From assembly GCF_030717995.2 (NCBI RefSeq), contig NZ_CP157744.1:181924-245923 (forward strand): 64,000 bases of DNA. The letters run 5' to 3'. Under the pieces are notes generated by a model. That model saw only the letters and a list, made by a program, of their open reading frames with translations. It did no database searches and was not told where the DNA came from. A program made the translations under genes and the position numbers. This document shows, in pieces, positions 53,634-62,529 of this stretch. Origin of the DNA: Methylomarinum sp. Ch1-1 (lineage in GTDB: Bacteria > Pseudomonadota > Gammaproteobacteria > Methylococcales > Methylomonadaceae). Within the stretch, counting starts at the first letter, position 1, and each line of letters opens with the position of its first letter.

Positions 53634-54596
53634 TTGACTGCTTTTACTGATATCTTAAACAACTTTGTTATCACGGACGCTTATTGTTCTCTGTCTGATA
53701 AAACAGAGAAATTAGGTGATTATGTCTCTCCTGGCATGACGCCAGCTCCAGACCCTTTGCGCCCTTTTTTGGATGACATTAAGCGCAAAATCAACGGTCA
53801 AACCAATGATGAGTTTTCGTTGCGCTATGAAGGTGAAGTATTTCGCTGCAGCAAAATTAAAACGGTTTTGGGCGATTTTCTTCGTTTGCGTCGTTTGCCA
53901 ACTGTTGCACCGGACATAAACAAATTAGGCATACCATCCTCAACTCAAAGAGTCCTGTTGTCCTCAAGCTTTAACTCAGGAGGGCTAATTGCCGTAGTCG
54001 GGATGCCAGGGCAGGGGAAAAGCACCACATGTGCCGCGACTCTCGTTAAGCGACTTAAGAAATTTGGTGGAATGTGTATCACCCTTGAAGACCCTGCTGA
54101 AATACCTCTTCAGGGACGCTATAACAATGGAATTTGTTTGCAAATTGAAGTTTCAGACGAAACCGGGTATGCCAAGGCCATAAAAAAAGCCATGAAGGAT
54201 TATCCTGCAAAAGAAAATTTGATGCTTTATGTGGGGGAAGTTCGCGATGGATTTGCTGCAAAGCGAATGTTGGACGCTGCAAATGATGGGCGCTTAGTGT
54301 TGACAACTTTTCACGCGAAAGACATCCTTTCTGGCCTAGAAAGAATTATAGCGCTGGCTAGCAGTGAAATAAGCGAAAGCCTTGCGAAAAACTTACTGGC
54401 GTCCAGCTTAAGAGCGATTATTTTTCAGAGTTTGGAAAACAATCAGGTTAGAACAAAAGTCTTAATAAATACTTTGTCCGTATCTGGATACTTACAGTCT
54501 GGCAAGATCAAACAAATCTCTAGTGAACTGGATCGACAAGAGAATCTGCTCAAACGTGGAATGCCTATCGAGGATGTAATATCAGCGAATCTTTAA
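53634..54596 (+). CDS. Second pilus ATPase (PilT/DotB-like)
   Basis: 320 aa. Walker A GMPGQGKSTT near 122, Asp box ITLEDPAEI, Walker B MLYVGEVRDGFA near 198 and a His box TTFHAKDI. No zinc motif and a short N-terminus, so it is of the PilT or DotB/TraJ type rather than a PilQ assembly ATPase. The start is TTG with GGAG nine bases upstream. R64 does not have an ATPase between pilS and pilV in the version I know. It might drive pilus retraction or serve the T4SS. Confidence 0.75.
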   Translation: MTAFTDILNNFVITDAYCSLSDKTEKLGDYVSPGMTPAPDPLRPFLDDIKRKINGQTNDEFSLRYEGEVFRCSKIKTVLGDFLRLRRLPTVAPDINKLGIPSSTQRVLLSSSFNSGGLIAVVGMPGQGKSTTCAATLVKRLKKFGGMCITLEDPAEIPLQGRYNNGICLQIEVSDETGYAKAIKKAMKDYPAKENLMLYVGEVRDGFAAKRMLDAANDGRLVLTTFHAKDILSGLERIIALASSEISESLAKNLLASSLRAIIFQSLENNQVRTKVLINTLSVSGYLQSGKIKQISSELDRQENLLKRGMPIEDVISANL

Positions 54597-54614
54597 CCTG
54601 AAACGGAGCAGAAT

Positions 54615-55733
54615 ATGAAATCCTTTAAAAATCAATCAGGATTCACGCTTGTTGAGCTGATTATGGTCATGGGGTTGCTCATGCTAGCTTCCGCTTTAGC
54701 GATCCGGACCCAAGTTATTGAAGCTCAACGACTACGTGCTGATGCGATGGGCAAAGATATTCAAACTTATAATTCGGCGGTTAGAAGCTTCATGGTAGAT
54801 AAAGGTGCGTCATCCGTTGGTAACTATGCCGGCGTCAATTGGCTTAAACATGCTGGAAGCTGTGCTGCTGGCAGCGCCTCAAAAGCATATCTTCCTTGCG
54901 GATTTCAATCGAAGACCAAATGGGATAAGACCTTTGTCACAAGAATTGCATTCACTGGCGGCGATTATGTTGGGACCACTCAGTTTTCACCAATTTCAAT
55001 CGGCGGTGTTGTTCGACTCGATTTAGCCAACCGTGCAGCCAGTAAAGCAACAACGACAAACTCAGCTAATGGAGCGCCGATAGGTGGTGATAGCTATACG
55101 GTTGACGGCGCCGGACGAATTATAGCGAGAGCAACGACAAACCCGGGTATTGACCCATGGCTACGAAGAGATGGCTCTAATTCCATGTCAGGCTCTTTAA
55201 ACATGGGTGGAAACTCTATTAGTAGCGCTTTAGATATAAATGCAACCCGAAACATTGTGGCTAACAACAATATCACGGCTGCTAGAAATTTAAGGGCAAA
55301 TTCAAGTATTACCGCAGGCCAAGATATTTATGCCAGCCGTAATATTACAGCAGCTGTAAACCTCAGGGCTAACCGGGATATAAGCGCAGGAAGAAATATA
55401 TCTGCAACAAACAATATGTATGCGAGAGACTATTGGATTAGTAGAAAAGGTAAGTATGCCAGCCAAGGCGTTCACTATATGACAATTGCCAGAAATGGTA
55501 ATTATGTACCTAAACCAGCTTGCAATAGTTCTATCGGATCATCGCCTCAAGTATTTGTCACGCCAGTCATGTACTCCGATAACTCTAATGGTAGAGCAAT
55601 TGGTGCGGTTCAGGTATGGGCATCCAATGCAGGTTCTAGTTGGCGAATCAATATTCGAATTCTTGTCTCATCAGGCTGGGTTTCAGCGCCCTCGTCATAT
55701 CGTTTAGCGGCTGTCTCAACGAAATGCAGCTAA
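54615..55733 (+). CDS. pilV: PilV-like minor pilin/tip adhesin with 12-residue repeats
   Basis: 372 aa. The prepilin signal is NQSGFTLVELIMVMG. Residues ~205-270 form five 12-residue repeats of the type ITAxRNLRANxx (36 bases each), probably a beta-solenoid shaft. The C-terminal ~90 residues (PKPACNSSIGSSPQVFVTPV, then a final CS) match the tip part of PilV adhesins, which choose recipient cells. There is a single fixed C-terminus: no inverted alternative ends or sfx-like repeats follow, so no shufflon. GGAG before ATG. Confidence 0.8.
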   Translation: MKSFKNQSGFTLVELIMVMGLLMLASALAIRTQVIEAQRLRADAMGKDIQTYNSAVRSFMVDKGASSVGNYAGVNWLKHAGSCAAGSASKAYLPCGFQSKTKWDKTFVTRIAFTGGDYVGTTQFSPISIGGVVRLDLANRAASKATTTNSANGAPIGGDSYTVDGAGRIIARATTNPGIDPWLRRDGSNSMSGSLNMGGNSISSALDINATRNIVANNNITAARNLRANSSITAGQDIYASRNITAAVNLRANRDISAGRNISATNNMYARDYWISRKGKYASQGVHYMTIARNGNYVPKPACNSSIGSSPQVFVTPVMYSDNSNGRAIGAVQVWASNAGSSWRINIRILVSSGWVSAPSSYRLAAVSTKCS

Positions 55734-55740
55734 GGTTTTT

Positions 55741-56295
55741 ATGACTAAGAACGGACACTTTATTACAAATAGCTGTTTTGCTGCGCTGACCTATTGGAGT
55801 AATGAAAATGGGTGGTTCGCGCTTGGTGTTATTGCCGGCGCACTGGCGCCCGACTATCTTGAAATTACTTTCCGCAATCCGTTTAGTAAAAATGGGTATA
55901 GTCGCACCATTCCTCACCGGACAATAACACATTGGTGGCCACTTTGGTTGATACTTTGGTATTACGCCCCTCCCCTAGAGCAATGGGTTGCATATGTTTT
56001 TTTAGCCTCGTTTGGTGTATCGCTTTACATCGGCCAATTAATTGCAGGCTATGCAGTAGGTGGAATAATTCATTTGATTTGCGATGCCTTTTCACCTTCC
56101 GGGATTCCCACTTATTTACCCTTCTCAGCAACACGAATTGGAGCTGGTCTTTATACGACGGGTAAAAACGAATGGCGAATAGTAATGCCGATGGCCATAT
56201 TGAGTGGCTTATTCCTGTATTCGCAAAACACATTCGTCATTTCTCAATTTTTGCCATCACGATGGGTTCAAACTATTCTTCAGTTAATTACTTAG
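55741..56295 (+). CDS. YdjM-family membrane protein (predicted metal-dependent hydrolase)
   Basis: 184 aa with three to four hydrophobic segments. ALAPDYLEI near residue 35, SRTIPHRTITHWW near 58 and IHLICDAFSPSGIP near 105 give the Asp/His pattern of the YdjM/LexA-regulated inner-membrane hydrolase family. It is the last gene of the pilus operon, seven bases after pilV. Role in conjugation unknown. Confidence 0.7.
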   Translation: MTKNGHFITNSCFAALTYWSNENGWFALGVIAGALAPDYLEITFRNPFSKNGYSRTIPHRTITHWWPLWLILWYYAPPLEQWVAYVFLASFGVSLYIGQLIAGYAVGGIIHLICDAFSPSGIPTYLPFSATRIGAGLYTTGKNEWRIVMPMAILSGLFLYSQNTFVISQFLPSRWVQTILQLIT

Positions 56296-56402
56296 CTTTT
56301 ATCAAATCAAGCGTAAAACCCTGTCGCTTTAGGGCGGGGATGTAAGCGACTTTGTTGAATGAGTGTATTAACAAAATTCTATTTGCTTGTTACCATGAAA
56401 TC

Positions 56403-57590
56403 ATGAAACAAACGGTTCGCAAAGCCTATCAATTCCGCCTAACGCTCAAGCCTGAGCAAATCTCGCAATTGGTTGCGTACACGGGCAGTTTACGTTTTGT
56501 CTGGAACAAGGCGCTGGCGATGAACCTGCATCGGCTGGAGGCGAAACAACCGGTGCTTTGGTACCAGGAACTGAATTTTTTCGCCAACCTGTGGAAGCAG
56601 TCAGCTGATTATGGGTTCTTGAAAGAACTGCCGTCCCAATCCTTGCAACAACGACTAAAAGATCTGGACCGGGCGTTTAAGGATGCGTTCGATAAAACCC
56701 AGTCGGGTAAACGGATCCCGGTCTTCAAGAAAAAAGGCCGGAACGTGGATTCGATTCGCTTTCCTCAAGGGTTCAAAATCGATCCCGGCAGCAACCGGCT
56801 GTTTTTACCGAAACTGGGCTGGATCCATTATCGCAACAGCCGCAAGATCGATGGCTTGGCGAAAAACATCACGGTTTCCCGAGTCGGCCGGCACTGGTAT
56901 GCCTCTATTCAGGCCGAAAAAACGATTGAAATAACACCCCACCCCGCCACCTCGATCATTGGCGTCGACCTGGGGGTTAAACGATTAATCACACTGTCCA
57001 ACGGCCGGTTTTACCCGGGGCAAGCCACCGGAAAGCGCCTCGCCGGGAAACTGGCGAAACTGCAACGACAGCTAAAACATAAAACCAAATTTTCCAACAA
57101 TTGGCGTAAACTCCAAGCGAAAATCGCCCGACTGCATGAGCGTATGGCCCATGCCCGGAAGGACACCCTGCATAAAGTCTCGACCGAACTGAGCAAAAAC
57201 CACGCAGTGATCGTTGTCGAAGACTTAAAGGTCAAAAACATGTCCAAATCTGCCAAAGGGACGCGGGAGAAACCCGGGCGCCAAGTGAAAGCGAAATCAG
57301 GCCTAAACAAAGCGATACTCGAGCAAGGCTGGGGCACCCTGGTCAATTTCCTGGACTATAAACAGGCTTGGCGAGGCGGTCAGGTGATTAAGGTCGACCC
57401 GCGGCACACCAGCCGGCAATGTCCGCGCTGTAGTCATACCGCCCGGGAAAACCGTCGAACCCAGACTGATTTCCAATGCGCCAGCTGCGGATACCGGAAT
57501 AACGCCGATGTCGTCGGCGCAAAAAACGTATTAACCCGAGGACACAGGGTGTTAGCCGGCTTAGCGCCCGCCATACCCGTCGGGAGCTAG
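56403..57590 (+). CDS. tnpB: TnpB RNA-guided nuclease (OrfB), copy 2
   Basis: 395 aa from the ATG at 56403 (KQTVRKAYQFRLTLKPEQ). RuvC residues: IIGVDLGVKRLITLS (Asp), VIVVEDLKVKNM (Glu), NNADVVGAKNVL (Asp). Zinc ribbon with two CxxC pairs (QCPRCSH, QCASCGY). All catalytic positions are kept, so it is likely functional. It belongs to a different subgroup from copy 1. Confidence 0.9.
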   Translation: MKQTVRKAYQFRLTLKPEQISQLVAYTGSLRFVWNKALAMNLHRLEAKQPVLWYQELNFFANLWKQSADYGFLKELPSQSLQQRLKDLDRAFKDAFDKTQSGKRIPVFKKKGRNVDSIRFPQGFKIDPGSNRLFLPKLGWIHYRNSRKIDGLAKNITVSRVGRHWYASIQAEKTIEITPHPATSIIGVDLGVKRLITLSNGRFYPGQATGKRLAGKLAKLQRQLKHKTKFSNNWRKLQAKIARLHERMAHARKDTLHKVSTELSKNHAVIVVEDLKVKNMSKSAKGTREKPGRQVKAKSGLNKAILEQGWGTLVNFLDYKQAWRGGQVIKVDPRHTSRQCPRCSHTARENRRTQTDFQCASCGYRNNADVVGAKNVLTRGHRVLAGLAPAIPVGS

Positions 57591-57720
57591 TCTGTGAAGT
57601 GAACGGTGCAGTCAAGGCCGTCAGCAGCAGAAACCGGCCGAACGCGGTGACGCAAGTAGGCTCCTGAGTGTCACTGAACACACGGGAATCCTCGTCTCTT
57701 TAGGGCGAGGAGGATGTCAA
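57591..57720 (+). ncRNA. Candidate omega-RNA scaffold / right end of tnpB copy 2
   Basis: After the tnpB stop come 130 GC-rich bases with several short inverted repeats, ending in the CTTTAG-loop hairpin and GGATGTCAA. The same scaffold is kept in the 21.9 kb fragment. By family analogy the guide would start at about 57721. Expression is inferred. Confidence 0.45.
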
Positions 57721-57725
57721 ATATT

Positions 57726-57750
57726 GCTCCCGTAAACTGACCGCGGGAGC
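57726..57750 (-). terminator. Hairpin downstream of the protease gene
   Basis: GCTCCCG and CGGGAGC form a stem of seven pairs around a ~9-base loop. It lies 24 bases past the protease stop on the minus strand, without a T run. Possible terminator. Confidence 0.35.
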
Positions 57751-57773
57751 AAGCGGCTTAGTTAAACAAACTT

Positions 57774-60650
57774 TTAATTGTTTGTATCGAATTTAATCCT
57801 ATCAATTAATAGAACGGTATCATAAATTGAGTCTCCAGCATCTTCCAGTTGGATTTCATACTCACCTTGACCGGCAGAAATTGGGACCTCCATGGATACT
57901 GATTTCCAACCAGTCCATCCCACTGTGCTATCTCCACCTGGAAAATCAATGCCGGAAATAGGGGAAAATTGAGCTGAATTAATAGTTTCATTAGCAAGTG
58001 TGGTTACGCTTCCATTTGGCGCTTTCAACTTAATAGTCAGAGAGTCATTGAATTGCGTGCCTACCCATTCCGGATATTCCTCGCTAATAAAGGCGTATTT
58101 AAAAGAAATCGGGATTGCTGAAACACCTTCTTGAACTTGAAATCTCTGAGTCAACGTTCCACTGGTTTGGGTGCCCGCAGGCCCGGTGCTCGCATACCCC
58201 ATACGATCAAGATCCTGCGGGGTTATATCACCTAGATTGAGCACCGTTATTACAGTACCGTCATAATCCCAAAGTCTCATATTTTTATCTTCAAAGCTGC
58301 CGTCAAACACAGCTTCAAAAACATCTATTCGACCCGCTCCTACTTGCGCACCTGGCAATGGCTTTGCTGATTTTTTTAGTCTTTCCTCTACCTCTGAAGC
58401 CGTTAACTCTGGTGATCGCGCCCAAACAACAGAAGCTGCTCCAGCAACAATTGGCGATGCTTGTGATGTACCGTTTGCAAAAAAATAATCGTAATCAAAA
58501 ATACATCTATTGCAAGTAAATTGCGCTGGAAAAGTGGACAAAATTTCTTCACCAGGTGCAGCAATATCTACCCAAGGCCCATATTGACTAAATGAAGCTC
58601 TTGCATCATTTGAATCAGTTGCAGCAACCGCTATCGCAGTTGGACATGCTGCTGGATAGTGCTTATCTATTCCTCCTGAATTACCAGAAGCAGCAACAAC
58701 CATGCCGCCACTCGAAGTAATGTACTCGACCGCTTGACATACGGTCGTAATCGCAGCTTTCACTTCTTCCAAGCAGTTTCCTTCTGGAATAATGCCAAGA
58801 CTTTCTTTTAATCCGCATAGTAACCCTGCTGACTTGGCGTCTGCTGTAAAACCACCACTGACATTAATGATTTTTGCGCCTGCCTCGGCAGAAAAAGTTA
58901 TCCCATCAGCAAGAGCATTATAGTAAGGCGCATTCCCGAAGGCATTTAACACTCTCACTGCTAATATTTTGCTATTCCAGACTACTCCAGAAATGCCCAG
59001 GTTATTGTCTGTCTTTGCACCGATAATACCAGCAACATGAGTGCCGTGGCCATTTAGATCATCTGGAAGCATATCGCCATCAACAAAGTCTTTACCATTG
59101 ATTATTTGACCGACTAAATCAGAATGATCAAGATCCACTCCTGAATCTACCACAGCAACGAGTTTATTTCCTCTAGCAATATACCAAGCCTCATCCACAC
59201 GTATCTTAGACAAATAATACTGGTCTCCAAGATAAGGGTCTGAAGACGAGAGCGACTGAAGCATATTGCCGTAATATGTCAAATCTGCAGCTATAATTTC
59301 CGGATTTTCTTGTAAGTTAGCAACTATCCACACTAGCTCAGTTAAAGACCCAGGTGTGGTCAATAATTTGATTTGATAATCTCCAAAAAGTGGCCTTGAG
59401 CCTATGATTTCACCGCCTATGCCGGAAATTATTTGATCGATTTGCTCTTCAGTTGTACTGTCACCAACTTTAATATTGATGATATCTTTTGATACAGTAG
59501 GACCAAATGAGGTTGTAAAACCATTTTGTTCAATTTCATCTTCACTGATTATCTTGAATCCAACTGGATATTTTGTTAAACACAGTTTCCTGGGTTCGGA
59601 TTCAGTTTCAATTCCATTGACTACTGCAACAGCTAAAATATTAAAGCAGTCACCAGAGCCTTTGCCATCAGTAGAAATGGTAAATTGACCGCTGAACACA
59701 AAATCATCTGCTTGAAGATCACCATTTAGGCCATTATCAGACAGTGAGTAAGTTGCCAAAGAATCTAAGTCGCGGACAAAAACATCGCTGATAAATTGCT
59801 GACCCTTCCCCGCAACACTAGCCGTAAGTAACACCGGTTCTGATGAGTTGACAGAAAGAGTGTTTGGGGAGGCTAAGGGAGAAAACACTTTTACTTCAGA
59901 TTGAATGTCACTTGCAACTCTCACTTTGGCAAATGTTGTTGTTGCCTGACCTGTTTGAGCAATGGTTGCAGTCGTTATGATTGTGTATTCACCTTCCACT
60001 GATGGTGTAAGCTCTTGCGCTAACACCGTGCTAAACTTCGAAGATTTGGTATATGAGAGGCCGTTGATGTTAGGCGACGCGGAAAGTCCGTTATTTGGAG
60101 TAATTGTTTGAGAAACGTTAACGGTGTAAGAACTTCCACTTGGAGGAGCAAAGCCTAATGAGGTTGCAATATTTTTCTTTTTATTTAGGGCAAATGCTTG
60201 ACTACTCGGTGATGTATCCAAGGTAACTGCTTCACTTGGACATGCATCAATTTCATCAACACTTCCATCACAATCATCATCGAAGTTATTTCCACAAATC
60301 TCAGTACCTTTAACCTGGAAATCAATTTCACCTGTCTGACCACCTGGATTTGTCGCAATAACCTTTGTCATGCCTGGATTAATCTCAGCAGGAATCACAA
60401 ATAAGGCATCATGTCCTGTTGCCTCTAAAATTTCAGCGCCTGCCCCTGAAACTGAAATATCTAAATTCATGGCGCCAAAACCGTAGCCAGAAATTGTCAC
60501 TTCTTCGCCGGGTGCGCCGCAAGCTGGCATAATCGATGAAACACTAGGTGGTCGAAAACCCTCTGCGAACACTTCATGTGGAAAACTGAACGATAGGGCA
60601 AAAACTCCATACCCCAACAATTTATAATATGAGTTTTTTGTACTCTTCAT
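57774..60650 (-). CDS. Secreted subtilisin-like (S8) serine protease with IPT/TIG and MopE-type motifs
   Basis: 958 aa. Signal peptide (LLGYGVFALSFSFPHEVFA), an IPT/TIG-like immunoglobulin domain (~35-115, PACGAPGEEVTISGYGFG), then a MopE-type metal-binding motif (CGNNFDDDCDGSVDEIDAC, ~122). An I9-like propeptide region (IDQIISGIGGEIIG) precedes the S8 domain with AVVDSGVDLDHSD (Asp, ~502), NGHGTHVAGI (His, ~535) and NGTSQASPIVAGA (Ser, ~727). The last ~170 residues are a beta-sandwich adhesion-like domain. It is secreted by the Sec route and probably autoprocessed. A strong ribosome site (AAAGGAGATATA) precedes the start. It is cargo between two tnpB elements with no link to conjugation genes. 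Confidence 0.85.
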   Translation of the reverse strand: MKSTKNSYYKLLGYGVFALSFSFPHEVFAEGFRPPSVSSIMPACGAPGEEVTISGYGFGAMNLDISVSGAGAEILEATGHDALFVIPAEINPGMTKVIATNPGGQTGEIDFQVKGTEICGNNFDDDCDGSVDEIDACPSEAVTLDTSPSSQAFALNKKKNIATSLGFAPPSGSSYTVNVSQTITPNNGLSASPNINGLSYTKSSKFSTVLAQELTPSVEGEYTIITTATIAQTGQATTTFAKVRVASDIQSEVKVFSPLASPNTLSVNSSEPVLLTASVAGKGQQFISDVFVRDLDSLATYSLSDNGLNGDLQADDFVFSGQFTISTDGKGSGDCFNILAVAVVNGIETESEPRKLCLTKYPVGFKIISEDEIEQNGFTTSFGPTVSKDIINIKVGDSTTEEQIDQIISGIGGEIIGSRPLFGDYQIKLLTTPGSLTELVWIVANLQENPEIIAADLTYYGNMLQSLSSSDPYLGDQYYLSKIRVDEAWYIARGNKLVAVVDSGVDLDHSDLVGQIINGKDFVDGDMLPDDLNGHGTHVAGIIGAKTDNNLGISGVVWNSKILAVRVLNAFGNAPYYNALADGITFSAEAGAKIINVSGGFTADAKSAGLLCGLKESLGIIPEGNCLEEVKAAITTVCQAVEYITSSGGMVVAASGNSGGIDKHYPAACPTAIAVAATDSNDARASFSQYGPWVDIAAPGEEILSTFPAQFTCNRCIFDYDYFFANGTSQASPIVAGAASVVWARSPELTASEVEERLKKSAKPLPGAQVGAGRIDVFEAVFDGSFEDKNMRLWDYDGTVITVLNLGDITPQDLDRMGYASTGPAGTQTSGTLTQRFQVQEGVSAIPISFKYAFISEEYPEWVGTQFNDSLTIKLKAPNGSVTTLANETINSAQFSPISGIDFPGGDSTVGWTGWKSVSMEVPISAGQGEYEIQLEDAGDSIYDTVLLIDRIKFDTNN

Positions 60651-60874
60651 TATATCTCCTTTATTGTTTAGGCCGTAATCGGCTTTCTATGAACCCCAAA
60701 AAGCAGTATTGAGCAACTACAAAAGCCACAGCTTCTTAGGCAGCTTATTTTATATACTAGGATGAGATGTTGAACAATACAAATTTTAGGATAATTTACA
60801 CCCTCCCTTCCCTGCTACTTTTTTGCTTGTTCCTGCAACTAGCGGACTCTTACCGCTTGACCCATTTCCAAGAA

Positions 60875-61469
60875 AATAAGCGCGGATGCTTATCGACCCG
60901 CCGGCGACGTTGCGTGTTCTGGTTAAAATCTTTCAAATTCGCATAAACACTTAATCTGCATGCATTAATGTGATTTAATAGTTATATGATACAACAGAAA
61001 GCGTACAAATTCCGATTCTACCCGACCTGCGATCAAATCGAGCAGTTGAGTCGTGAGTTTGGCCATGCGCGCTTTGTGTGGAATCATGCCCTGGCACTGC
61101 GGAGCAAAGCCTATCGGCGCCGAGGCGAATCGATCAATTATGTCGGCCTGTCGAAACATTTCACTCACCTGAAAAAGCAAACGGTTTTCGCCTGGTTAAA
61201 GGATGCTACCGCCTCCTGTCTGACGCAAAAGCTGATTGATCTGGACAAAGCCTTTAAAGGTTTTTTCAGGGCCAGGCCGATTATCCGCGGTTCAAGAAAA
61301 AACAGCACAGGCAAACCGTGCGTTACCAGCTGGACCAGCGCATAGTGGCGTCCCACTATCGGGCCGGTGAGTTTCTGAAGATGTGGGCGACAAACTACTC
61401 CTGCGTTTGCTGTATTCGCGGCGTCCTGCCGCTTAGCGACACACCCACAGGCAGCTTAACCGAATGGCT
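60875..61469 (+). mobile_element. Deleted and frameshifted tnpB element, copy 3
   Basis: The left end (ATAAGC-GCGGA-TGCTTAT hairpin) and the first ~120 codons match copy 1 (60986 onwards, QQKAYKFRFYPTCDQIEQ). One T is missing from the run near 61262, shifting the frame. After GTTTCTGAAG most of tnpB is gone and the sequence resumes near the copy 1 end (ACACCCACAGGCAGCTTAACCGAA). Right-end hairpin lost. Its remains form the upstream region of the recombinase gene. Dead element. Confidence 0.85.
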
Positions 61470-61499
61470 TCTAAATTACTTTTAAATTACAGGCAAATT

Positions 61500-62435
61500 A
61501 TGTCGACATATGAACCTACTCGAACCAAAGCTACTGAACAGCGATATAACAAATTAGCGAATCAGTTGTTAATTCGATTTAACCGGCATAACGGTTATTC
61601 ATGGATGGAAGACCCTATCGCAGTTTGTCACTGGTATGGCAATCAACGACACTTGTTTTCAAAATCCACTTGGCGACAATACCGTGCTGCCCTTCGATTC
61701 TATTTTGACAAAATGAACTTCCCTGATGCAGCTGCCGCGGTCAAGCAGCTTGATCTAAGTCCATGTCAAAGAAAGACTTTGAAAGGCCCCGGGCAAAAAT
61801 TAAAAAAAGTTAACCGCCAGGATATGGATCAAATCATTAATGAGCTTGGCAATATGCATCGTAAAAGTGAGTACGATAGTGTTGTTATAACCTGGCTGTC
61901 TGCCGGTCTTTTGGTTGGTTTACGCCCTATTGAATGGAAGGATGCTCGCCTTGATGGAACTCGACTGATTATTCGTAATGCCAAAGCAACCAACAGTCGT
62001 GCTTGCGGTGAATACAGAGTTTTAGATCTTAAACATTTTGATCAAATTAATTTTTCAATGATCCAGGAAATGCTATCAATTATTGAGAATGTAAATAATT
62101 TCGATTCGTTTTACAAAATATGTTCCAATCATCTCTATCGAATTAATAAAGCAATTTGGTCTGGGAAGAAGCGGCGCATAACCCTGTACTCACCCCGACA
62201 TCAATTTGCTGCAAATGCCAAATCAAGTGGTCTATCCAAAGTAGAAATTGCAGCATTAATGGGACATGCCTCAGATCAAACGGCCGGATTTCATTACGGT
62301 AGAAAAGCATCAGGAGACCGACTAATTGTGATCCCTGCTAACGAGGATAATATGAAGCATGTTCGACAAATTGCTTCTCATGAGATTTCATTTTCTAATG
62401 ACAAAAGATCCGCTAATGATTCAAACAGTGTCTAA
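61500..62435 (+). CDS. Short tyrosine recombinase/integrase
   Basis: 311 aa from the ATG at 61500 (STYEPTRTKATEQRYNK); the frame stays open to 61464 but that part is element DNA. SAGLLVGLRPIEW carries the first Arg (~140), IIRNAKATNSR a Lys, SPRHQFAANAKSS the second Arg and His (~236) and GHASDQTAGFHYGRK the last His and the Tyr nucleophile (~266). The His of the usual HxxR is replaced by Tyr (YSPR). It may resolve plasmid multimers or integrate the element. Its native promoter appears replaced by the deleted tnpB copy. Confidence 0.8.
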   Translation: MSTYEPTRTKATEQRYNKLANQLLIRFNRHNGYSWMEDPIAVCHWYGNQRHLFSKSTWRQYRAALRFYFDKMNFPDAAAAVKQLDLSPCQRKTLKGPGQKLKKVNRQDMDQIINELGNMHRKSEYDSVVITWLSAGLLVGLRPIEWKDARLDGTRLIIRNAKATNSRACGEYRVLDLKHFDQINFSMIQEMLSIIENVNNFDSFYKICSNHLYRINKAIWSGKKRRITLYSPRHQFAANAKSSGLSKVEIAALMGHASDQTAGFHYGRKASGDRLIVIPANEDNMKHVRQIASHEISFSNDKRSANDSNSV

Positions 62436-62442
62436 CAAATTC

Positions 62443-62459
62443 AGTGTAACGGTTACACT
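62443..62459. promoter_or_regulatory. Single perfect 17-bp palindrome, candidate operator
   Basis: AGTGTAACGGTTACACT, a perfect palindrome around a central base, belongs to the same family as the array at 63.2-64.0 kb. It lies in the 94-base gap before the 62530 gene, where it could let the array-binding protein control that gene. Confidence 0.6.
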
Positions 62460-62529
62460 ACTTTTCTCGTCTATTCTACCCGCTATTATTTTGCTGGATA
62501 GTAGCGCCTTTTATTTGTGAGTATAAACT

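Larger units (their letters stand above)
56305..57720 (+). mobile_element. IS200/IS605-family tnpB-only element, copy 2 (intact)
   Basis: A left-end hairpin region around ACCCTGTCGCTTTAGGGCGGGG (56318-56339), the tnpB gene and a right-end hairpin CCTCG-...-CGAGG (57690-57710) followed by AGGATGTCAA. The 3' third is nearly identical to the fragment at 21501-21939. No tnpA. End positions approximate on the left. Confidence 0.75.

Noticed and set aside
54615..57720. Shufflon downstream of pilV
   Set aside because: No inverted short repeats or alternative PilV C-termini are visible after 55733; the next gene follows after seven bases.
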